DNA of 64,000 nucleotides from Axinella damicornis. Taxonomy: Eukaryota; Porifera; Demospongiae; Axinellida; Axinellidae. The notes under the pieces were generated by a model. The model was not told where the DNA came from and did no database searches. It saw only the letters and a program-made list of their open reading frames with translations. Positions 57,401 to 64,000 of this stretch are shown here, one piece after another; within the stretch, counting starts at the first letter, position 1, and each line of letters begins with the position of its first letter. The stretch is from contig OZ007508.1 in the NCBI GenBank assembly GCA_963931865.1, positions 12,522,781 to 12,586,780 on the forward strand, read 5' to 3'. The translations under genes and the position numbers were made by a program.

Positions 57401-57596
57401 AAATTGGCTGCTGCCTGTTATGGAAAAATAGTGTTGCATGATGATTGTTGTACTGCAGCACTTCACCTGAGTAAACTTGAGTAGCTATATGCATCATTGC
57501 AATTTTGTAGGCAATTACCGGTATTGTTTGCGCATGCAGGACTCCCTGACAGAGGCTGAAGGGACACGTCCCGTCTAAATTGATCTATCAATCTAT

Positions 57597-57647
<51 letters not shown>

Positions 57648-58124
57648 ATATATCTACATACATTAATGTTTTGATGCCATGCTGCATAGAAGCCAAAGGA
57701 AGATAGTGCAGCTTAGCTATACCTTCATTGTGTTTGTCCATTATGTAGTCTCATCTTACAAAACATTGTTACAGTACCGGTAGCATCTATACACAGCACA
57801 CCCATGTATGCAAAGGTATAATAAATTAATAAAGACGCTTCAGCAAAGCAATATAATTAGCTAATGTTGCAATGTCATACTAACTGGTAAATCATTAATT
57901 CACTCTATATAGGATCTACGAAGTTACTGCAATGTTGTTAGTGGTCGTATCTGTACTGATCAAGGGGCAACCATTTGTATACCAGCATAATTATTACTTC
58001 ATAACTAACAACACCTGTTGCCCACCCATGCAGTGATTCTGACCCTGACTCTGACTACGGGCAGTCCAGTACAGGCATTTCACTGCGAATGAAAGCATTC
58101 AAGAGTGGAGTTCGGGAAGTTTGA
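48439..58124 (+). CDS. TTYH: Tweety homologue B with expanded extracellular loop
   Basis: A paralogue of TTYH-A. Exons: 48,439-48,576 (46 aa, KVPYPGF = LP-motif region); 49,979-50,148 (TM1, CCLCCLRKK loop, TM2 start); 50,999-51,151 (AFWAETSLHGDF, first loop); 51,215-51,322 (TM3, same 108 nt as A); 53,534-53,606 (TM4, same 73 nt as A). The second extracellular loop follows as small phase-0 exons: 53,689-53,760 (LLGDVCVTSDELYGHVVGGT); 54,006-54,077 (RFEAICRLSADGLYNLAGVR); 54,978-55,070; 55,955-56,014; 56,716-56,793 (STCRGLNSLGDLYQVFGTQC); 56,884-56,940; 57,156-57,233 (NICGFTVGDFAASAVGRLAG); and probably from 57,913 (DLRSYCNVV). A tail exon 58,034-58,124 (SDSDPDSDYGQSSTGISLRM-type, ending TGA) is plausible. 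I could not find a TM5 exon, so the 3' end is unsure. Exons up to 57,233 keep frame throughout (384 codons). In A the same loop is only two exons. Confidence 0.78.
48634..48665. repeat. (GTT)n microsatellite
   Basis: About ten GTT units with one GTC, in TTYH-B intron 1. Confidence 0.9.
51862..53265. mobile_element. TIR element interrupted by a MULE (TTYH-B intron 4)
   Basis: The left end CACTTTAAAATGAGAAGGGT TGTTTTAACCAG..., TGGTCACC, GTTGCATCTCAG is the inverse of the right end (about 53,165-53,265): CTGAGATGCAAC, GGTGACCACAGCC, TGGTTAAAACAACCCTTCTC GTTTTACAGTG. The same family is at 32,010-32,705. The MULE below sits inside it, flanked by a duplicated CCTCCTAAAC. Confidence 0.65.
51940..52919 (+). 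mobile_element. Mutator-like (MULE) relic with minisatellite TIRs and 10-bp TSD
   Basis: The flanking direct repeats CCTCCTAAAC (51,930-51,939 and 52,920-52,929) are a perfect 10-bp target duplication, in the range typical of MULEs. Inverted ends of about 190-250 bp are built from about 17-bp units (AATTCCCACTTCGTC / GACGAAGTGGGAATT type), each also internally palindromic around CAACATTGACC. The homology continues inward (GTTGTGAGACT at 52,180 and AGTCTCACAAC at 52,663). The roughly 480-bp interior encodes, with frameshifts, a C-terminal MULE transposase block: LDDLLNYFENT, then MWSVFELDGSRTSNHLHGMA, and TPRRKRCIVVNECLRKLAYI. It is only the last part of the transposase; the element is dead and internally deleted. 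Confidence 0.8.
53944..54067 (+). repeat. 62-bp tandem duplication over a TTYH-B splice acceptor
   Basis: ATAGCGTTTCGAGGCCATTT through GGCTGGTGTTA is present twice in tandem (about 53,939-54,000 and 54,001-54,062). Each copy begins with TAG|CGTTTCGAGG, i.e. acceptor plus exon start. Using the first acceptor adds 62 nt and shifts frame; the second restores the 24-codon exon. Confidence 0.85.
55566..55954 (+). repeat. About 200-bp tandem duplication ending at a splice acceptor
   Basis: Copy 1 (about 55,566-55,754) and copy 2 (about 55,780-55,954) share TTTTTGCATGAGAATGA, CATCACACATGATATTTCAT, CACTCAAAGACAACTCTGTC and CCTTTTCTCACTGTAGCT. The last is the functional acceptor of the LFCDASFGF exon in copy 2. 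Copy 1 ends CTGTAG|CTGTGCATGG without an exon. Confidence 0.85.
56026..56332. mobile_element. Fold-back element copy 2 (TTYH-B intron)
   Basis: Hairpin arms TTTAGATACCACTTTGCAGT GCATTACGGG and CCCGTAATGCACTGCAAACT GGTATCTAAA, with inner arms TAGTTAACGGTC / GACCATTAACTA. It is followed by AACTCACTGACCCGAGACAG and a single subrepeat ATCGATTCTGAGGC ... GTCACGTGAGTAGCACTAAG. This is the reverse orientation of 15,046-15,535. Confidence 0.75.
57590..57646. repeat. (ATCT)n microsatellite
   Basis: About 13 tandem ATCT units in the intron before the last loop exon of TTYH-B. Confidence 0.95.
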
Positions 58125-58228
58125 ACAGTACAAATGGAAGCATGAATCTGCCAGAACTCTAATCATACAGTACTTTTTAAGGCTTAAAGTGGATTCCAAT
58201 AGACATAAACTCATGCTAGCCATTTTAG

Positions 58229-61134
58229 TATGGTGTGATATCAGTGTCAAAAACCGATATCCCGGATGCAAGCGTTCGAAACTTCATGCAAGCGTTCGTA
58301 ACTTCATGCAAGCGTTCGTAACTTCATGCAAGCGGTCCAAAACTTTATTCAAGCGGTCAAAAAGAAATACAAGCGGCTTGAAAGCAGTGGTGTCGGACTT
58401 CTGTCTCGTTCCCAATCGGATTGGAATTGGGATCTAGGCAGTAGGTAACAACTATGGCGGAGTTACATGAAGCAATTGCTGGCCTTTGTGTAGTGATTCA
58501 GCGCATTGTTCGTTCCTACCAAGTAAGCAGAGACCCTTGCAATTTAGATCTCCTTATCTACCAGGTTTCTAAACTGTAGGAATACTGATAGCAGTCATGT
58601 ACATGTACTGCAGTGACCAAGTCCTGGATGCTCAGTGTTGGGCAAAGTTTGACTTTACTTGAAGAACTTCAAAGTTCATCCTCCCTAACTAGTGTGGAGG
58701 GCTATGTACCACAACTATCTTCTGGGAATGGCAGGGGTCGTCCAAGATTGTGTATAACCAAGGAGCACTGGGATTGAATACCTACTGCATATATTGGGTT
58801 TAGTTGCTCTAAGGTGGCTGATGTGATTGGAGTGAGCTTGAGCACAATAAGGAGGAGGATGACAGAGTATGGACTCACAGTGCATGCCTTATATTCTACT
58901 ATCAGTGACAGAGAATTGGATGACCTCGCTGAGCAATAAAACAGGATTTTCCCAACTGTGGATATCGCATGATGCAAGGACACTTGTTGCGTCAAGGCCA
59001 TAGTATCCCACATTCCCGCAGGATCCCACATGCCCGCATCAGGAACTGTCTTCATAGAATTGATCCTGACGGTGTTGCAATTAGATGGGCTACAACCGTT
59101 CAGAGACGGAAATACACCGTACCTTCACCTCTATCCCTTTGGCATATTGATGGCAATCATAAATTAATCAGGTTAACAAAGTATTAATGTAAATGTTGCT
59201 TAACTGTGTACATCTCTTTGATCGATTTCGTTTTGTTTTTCAGGTGGAGACAGGTGGTGTATGGTGGAGTAGATGGATTCTCCCGGATACCTGTTTTTCT
59301 TAAGTGTTCAGACAACAACTGTGCAAGTACGGTCTTTCAAGATTTCATAGAAGCAGTTAGCTAGGTGGTATGGCCTTCCATCACGAGTGAGATGTGATCA
59401 GAGTGGAGAAAATGTGGATGTATCCCTGTTTATGTTAACGCATGAACTTCGTGGTCCAGGGCGTGGATCAGTGATAGTAGGCAAGAGTGTACACAACCAG
59501 CGAATTGAAAGACTGTGGAGGGATGTCTATCAGGGTGTACTTGGCCTCTATCGTGATCTGTTCTCTCACCTTGAGTCCAGTAGGATGCTGGATCCCAACA
59601 ATGATCTTCACCTGTTCTGCCTTCATTACGTATTCATCCCCCGCATCAACGCTCACCTAGATGCTTGGAAGGTTGCATGGATCTAACATCCCATGAGGTC
59701 TGAGCATAATCTGTCTCCAGAACAGTTATGGACAGCAGGCCTTAACAGTATGGCAGGCTCTTCCTCACACATTGCTAGTGAAGTATTTGAGAATATGTCA
59801 GAGGTAAGAAGTACCATAATTTTTATGTGTGATTTGGCCCTACATGCGACATCTACAAGTAGACCATGAGCTCGAGGCATTGCGCATGTTATGCGTGTCT
59901 CTGGGTAATACCCATATAGCCTAGAAAACCATTCAGTGGGAATGGTGCATGCATGCATAATGGTATACTTGTGATTTGCTAGTCACGCACACCCCCACAG
60001 AGGTCTGGTGTTTTGAGTGAGCATTCTTGTCACTATAACATAATATTATGGAATTTGAGATTGCCAATGAAATCAACGAGGTCACACGTAATAATTATTG
60101 TGGGATATGTCACCGATCGATCGATCCAGGAATCAGTTTAAACAGCTCATAAACAAAGGATTTTATATCGTTGCATGATGGTTCAGCCATCTCCAACGCC
60201 GAAAAAGAACGGTTTTACAGCAATACCAGGATAACGAAGAAGTCCACCGCACTTTGGGTTCGCAGCCAATGTTTTGGGGGTTAGTGGACATCGCTGACTA
60301 CTTGAAGGTAGGGCTACGCGACATAATTATAGTACAGAATGGAAATTTCTCTCATAAATTGCTTTCTTAGTGCAATCAGCACTTCATTACACCTACGCTG
60401 GACACACCTCTGTGATAAGAAATGCAACTCAACCCACCAGACATTCTCCGCCGATGCATGTGGGCATCTCCATGGGCATGAGACCAGTGATTTTTTGTTT
60501 CCTTCATGTACATGACATTGTATATAATATCATTGCATAGAGTGAAGCTGAGCACTATGGCATTGACTGGGGGGGACCAGTGCCTTGTGGAGACTTGGAG
60601 ACAGTGATTGTTCCAGAAACAAACTGCCCTTTGACAACCTGCGACATGCAAGAATTACAATCTGTTGTATTACCTCTCGCATCAAGCACTGAGTATGGAG
60701 TTGATTTGTATACTAGAACTCTACAGTTTGTTAGCAGGAAATTAGATTAACATTCATTGTTGCAGCCCTAATGATCAAAGCTATAGGATAATAAGGAATG
60801 ATACTGATTTTTGATTGGCAGAGATTATAATGACTTGATGATCGGTTCAAAACTGATGATACAATGATCGAAGACCACTAAGATAAGTAATACTATGGGT
60901 TAACGCAACAAGATACACTTGCAATGCCGCTTGCAGTTTTGGCGCTTGCATAAAGTTTTGGACCGCTTGCATAAAGTTTTGGAAGCGCTTGCATAAAGTT
61001 TTGGATCGCTTGCATGAAATTTTTGAACCGCTTGCATGAAGTTACGAACGCTTGCATGAAGTTACGAACGCTTGCATGAAGTTTCGAACGCTTGAATCCG
61101 GGATATCGGTTTTTGACACTGATATCACACCATA
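58229..61134 (+). mobile_element. 2.9-kb DNA transposon with minisatellite TIRs and integrase-type transposase
   Basis: Both ends read TATGGTGTGATATCAGTGTC AAAAACCGATATCCCGG going inward, then tandem copies of a unit of about 22 bp (ATGCAAGCGTTCGTAACTTC), about five on the left (58,262-58,375) and about eight on the right (60,945-61,095), in inverted orientation. TTTTAG flanks both sides (58,223-58,228 and 61,135-61,140); taking the ends one base further in gives an 8-bp match, ATTTTAGT. The interior encodes a DDE integrase (next entry). Integrase-like transposase plus a probable 6-bp duplication would fit the IS3EU superfamily, but that name is from memory. Confidence 0.82.
58454..60750 (+). 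pseudogene. DDE integrase-type transposase, decayed
   Basis: First exon MAELHEAIAGLCVVIQRIVR with donor GTAAGC. A helix-turn-helix-like part follows (KVADVIGVSLSTIRRRMTEY, then SDRELDDL), then the integrase core. The catalytic triad can be placed: Asp in WHIDGNHK (59,149-59,151), Asp in [11 protein letters not shown] (59,396-59,398) and Glu in [11 protein letters not shown] (59,507-59,509), about 36 residues after the second Asp. A short intron (59,176-59,243, GTTAAC...TTTTCAG) splits HKLIR from WRQVVYGGVDGFSR. The C-terminal exon (about 60,541-60,750) reads AEHYGIDWGGPVP ... YGVDLYTRTLQFVSR then stop, as in related predicted proteins. In-frame stops and shifts (about 58,779, 58,938 and 59,362) show it is inactive. 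It is not virus-like beyond the shared integrase fold. Confidence 0.8.
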
Positions 61135-61368
61135 TTTTAGTGCACTGCTGACTATGATTGATCTGAGCTAGCTAGTGCTGATCTGATCTGCATACACTAC
61201 TATGATGTCATGTCATACCTGTTGCCATGGTTACCTATTCGCTAACTAGGCATTGCTGCGGCGCGCGCTGGGAGTGTGGCTTGTGTGCGAGGGCGTGTCG
61301 TGCTGGAATCTTGATTTTGTATGTTGAGTCTGATCTAAGACTAAAACGTCGATCTACAGTTAGCAGTC

Positions 61369-64000
61369 ATGGCGCAACCTTGTTCTGAACCTCTTGCGTT
61401 GATGCGGTTGATCTACAACAACCTTCCTTACATAACTACTGGAGAAGCTAACAGGGATGAGAGTAACGCAACGATAGCTGATGCCTTCGCCCAGGACCAC
61501 TTATTTGTAAGTCACGTATTCAAACACATACTAGTGTATTAGCTGAGATCACCATTGAAGCTACTGTCTCCAGGTATACCAACATGGCAGCTCTTTGACA
61601 TCAGTTACAATGGGCTCCATGCCATAGGGATACACTGGCAAACTTTACTATCTGAAAGTGGTTGTGAAATTAAGTACATTATACATGTGCCAGCATTCAG
61701 AGCATTACATGAGCCTGGGAAATGTAGATGCCCATGCTTGCTGCCACACCCATGCTGGGTGAGCATGCCATGTATAATGGTACACATCTACCATGAATAT
61801 GTCTGCAATTCATTGAATAGTCATTACTTGCATGCCAAATTGCTGCAAATGTGTGCCAACTATGCCTTGTATGGGACGGTTGGTTGTAACTTGTATGTAC
61901 TTGTATGGATAAAGACAACTGCAGCAGACCTTTTGATGTCGCAGCTATTGGTTCGTTGACGCTGTAGTAATCTTGGCTTGCAGGCTCCAATTTGTTACTG
62001 GGTCTAGTTGAATGCAAACCTTGTTCCAAGGCTCCACTCACAATGACTCAGCAGCTTCATTTAGATATAGGTGGAGCCTGGGGAGTAGCCCGCCCTCACT
62101 GTGACTCCTACATCCGAGCTGTGTACAACTTCCCACCTAGTTATTTTAAAAACTACGGCTATACACACTGTTTGGTAAACCACATGCACGTGGGTAGGTT
62201 GTGTGGGGTGTGGAATCCTTATACCTTAAGTTCATGCATTATATCAACTGCTACTGTAATTATACTCCCACCATGTTCACAACCGTACTTCTTATATACC
62301 CAATTGGTTACATGCCTTTCATGCTATACTTTTGACTTTGAAGTCAATTTGATTCAAATTTTCAATGCATATACAGTTTAGACCATAATGTTTCCAGTGG
62401 AAATCAGTATCTCTGACACGTATCGTAGTCACGTGTTATTAGGCACAGCTCACTTATAGGCACATATTCACTGTTAGGCGCAGGTTCGACTCTCGTCCCA
62501 GCTTCTCGCTGTTAAACGCTGGACCCTGAAACTCTGCCATTTTCGATCCTACAGCTGAGAGCGGTATAATTCAAATTGAACCGCAATTCCTATTCAAGGA
62601 ATGTCATTCGATATTAAGCGCATCTTGATTAGAGGTGCATCTTTGCTTCCTGTGGAGATATAGGCTCATGTGCCTAATAACACGCGACTATGGTATGATT
62701 TCAGAGGATACATGACACCGATGCAAGAGATTTTGATGCCATGGATAATATGCAGTACATAGAAATGAGAAGGGTCAGGGTCATTGCCAGCAGCGATTCT
62801 AGTCTGTTAATAGTGACGTGGGTCCTTCTCATGAGGTCCATAGCCACATGCATACCTACCGGAATGTACTGACTCATCCTCTCTACAGTGATTGCATGGT
62901 GCCTGCGATCTATGCTCAAACTTCCAGTTGGAATTTCACGATATCAGATACTGCCCGTAAGCTTCCTCTGCTTATATTTCCCTACATGCAGCGATCTGTG
63001 TTCTGGGGTTGCTTCATCGTCATCGCAACAGTGTTCTTGATGCTCTTGACGTTGATCTACTGCTGCTGCACCTGTTGTGTGTGTTGCCTGGGGGACCACA
63101 TTGACAAGAAGAAGCCAACTGCCGTGAAGTGTGGATGCGGCCTGGTCAACGTTGTCTTCATAGTCCTTGGCCTGTAAGTGCAACGTAGATTAGCAATCAT
63201 GATACAGGTTACGATGTAAAAGTTGGAGGCAGCTGCCAGATTGTTTACATAAAACAATGTGATAACATTATTCATAGCAGAAGTGGTACATGTAAACGTG
63301 TTACAAATTCAATTAACCACAGACTAATGAGGCCTTATACCTTGCGTCAAATTTGTTTCTCACGTGTTTTGACTTGTTGCACGGGTAGCCTGGTGTATTT
63401 TTGCAGGGCGTCATGAAAAGAAATCACAAAATTTGGACACGAAACGAAGATTATGCATGCCTAGAGCACGCTCTTCTTGGATGATCCGGTAAGTTTTAGT
63501 GCACATAGCTAAAAAATATACACAGATCACCGAATATCTCTTCATCACGACCTAGCAAATACTGCGTAGTAGTACCAGAGAATTTTTCAGGGTTGGGCTC
63601 CAGTCTGCCTCTCAGTAATTTGATGCAAGAGTGCTTGAGCAGTGAGTCTAGTTGCCTAGGTCCAAATACCCTGGGGCATTTTACTTTCCTGTTCCAGGAG
63701 TTTCATTTGGTGTTGTAATGTTGGAAAGGAACTTGTTTCAGACTAATATCTGTTATAGTTCCTGAGATATAAAGCAGCAAAGTTACCAGCAAAAAGTTTA
63801 ATCAAATAGTACATCGTAACCTTAATTATTCTTCCAGATGCCAGCTAGGGAGTGCTTTTCTATAGCTATCTTTCCTCTCTCCAAAGATTATGTTCATTCC
63901 TGCCTGAATAGTTGTGTAGTATACAGGAGGCAACCAGTGAATGAAGGACTCATGCACCGTAACTACTATTATACCATGACTATATATAGACTGTTGCACG
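61369..64000 (+). CDS. TTYH: Tweety homologue C, first two exons, runs off window
   Basis: Exon 1, 61,369-61,506: 46 aa starting MAQPCSEPLALMRLIYNNLP (LP motif as in A and B), donor GTAAGT, phase 0. Exon 2, 62,992-63,173: RSVFWGCFIVIATVFLMLLT (TM1), the Cys-rich loop CCCTCCVCCLG, and the start of TM2 (CGCGLVNVVFIVLGL). It ends in phase 2 exactly like exon 2 of A (AT|) and B (TT|). No third exon is visible by 64,000. Exon 1 starts about 235 bp after the integrated transposon. Orthology to A or B cannot be decided from two exons; exon 1 length (46 aa) and the CC loop are closer to B. Confidence 0.82.
62426..62690. mobile_element. MITE, 265 bp, TIR TAGTC(A/G)CGTGTTATTAGGCAC
   Basis: The left end TAGTCACGTGTTATTAGGCA and the right end TGCCTAATAACACGCGACTA are inverted repeats. 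The interior is non-coding and includes a GGTTCGACTC B-box-like word. It lies in TTYH-C intron 1. Confidence 0.75.
63174..64000. other. TTYH-C intron 2 (partial), nothing else seen
   Basis: Following the phase-2 donor at 63,174, no acceptor/exon matching the FW(A/S)E loop exon of TTYH-A and B is visible before the window ends. Confidence 0.45.

Noticed and set aside
57535..57582. Alternative last exon DSLTEAEGTRPV-stop after a GCATGCAG acceptor
   Set aside because: Frame fits the preceding phase-0 exon, but it would end the protein without TM5, and the sequence looks like transition into the ATCT repeat. Left as a possible minor isoform only.
61555..61959. 134-codon plus-strand open frame in TTYH-C intron 1
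   Set aside because: No recognisable domain, the antisense frame is equally open, and it sits within an intron. Treated as chance.

Overview
This window is animal nuclear DNA. It has intron-rich genes with GT-AG junctions, no operons, and a very high load of fold-back, MITE-like and other transposon-derived repeats. I infer an early-branching metazoan, most likely a demosponge. The reasons are a single-exon secreted-repeat/multi-TM protein with GGGIY beta-helix repeats (a family I associate with sponges and cnidarians), a moderate-GC genome, and compact but repeat-filled introns. The species cannot be fixed from the sequence. All exon maps were built by hand from splice sites and reading-frame phase.

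Layout. 0-2 kb: a broken Ty3/gypsy-type retrotransposon relic (gag and reverse-transcriptase pieces, minus strand). 2-18 kb: gene-poor DNA with a GC-rich minisatellite-bearing repeat, a tandem segmental duplication (about 5.8-12.1 kb), a Tc1-like non-autonomous element carrying a host-like coding fragment, one unidentified terminal exon (minus, 13.0-13.3 kb), tandem repeats, and a 200-N scaffold gap (14,646-14,845). 17.9-18.8 kb: first two exons of phosphohistidine phosphatase PHPT1 (minus). 19.7-26.7 kb: a complete 11-exon syntaxin-18 gene (STX18, plus). 27.7-31.6 kb: an intronless 1284-aa receptor-like protein (minus). 35.8-37.2 kb: an intronless core-2/I-branching N-acetylglucosaminyltransferase (minus). 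39.2-40.25 kb: a truncated LINE.

40.7-64 kb: the most interesting region, a head-to-tail array of three Tweety-homologue (TTYH) genes on the plus strand. TTYH-A (40,678-47,540) can be assembled completely: 11 exons, 401 aa, five membrane segments and a PPxY tail motif. TTYH-B (48,439 to about 58,124) shares its first five exons with A, with matching exon phases and, for exons 1, 4 and 5, closely matching or identical lengths. Its second extracellular loop is instead built from at least seven small phase-0 exons, most with a pair of cysteines. TTYH-C (from 61,369) shows its first two exons and runs off the window. Introns and spacers of the array hold a 20-bp minisatellite of about 35 copies, a nested MULE with a 10-bp target-site duplication, a fold-back element, a retroposed segment, and between B and C a 2.9-kb DNA transposon with long inverted repeats and a decayed DDE integrase gene.

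Biology. STX18 acts in ER/Golgi SNARE fusion, the GCNT enzyme in Golgi O-glycan branching, PHPT1 in histidine dephosphorylation, and TTYH proteins are plasma-membrane or vesicle five-TM proteins. Nothing suggests they form one pathway; the array is a local gene-family expansion. The unusual biology is the exon-level remodelling of TTYH-B and the several layers of hairpin transposons with readable target-site duplications.
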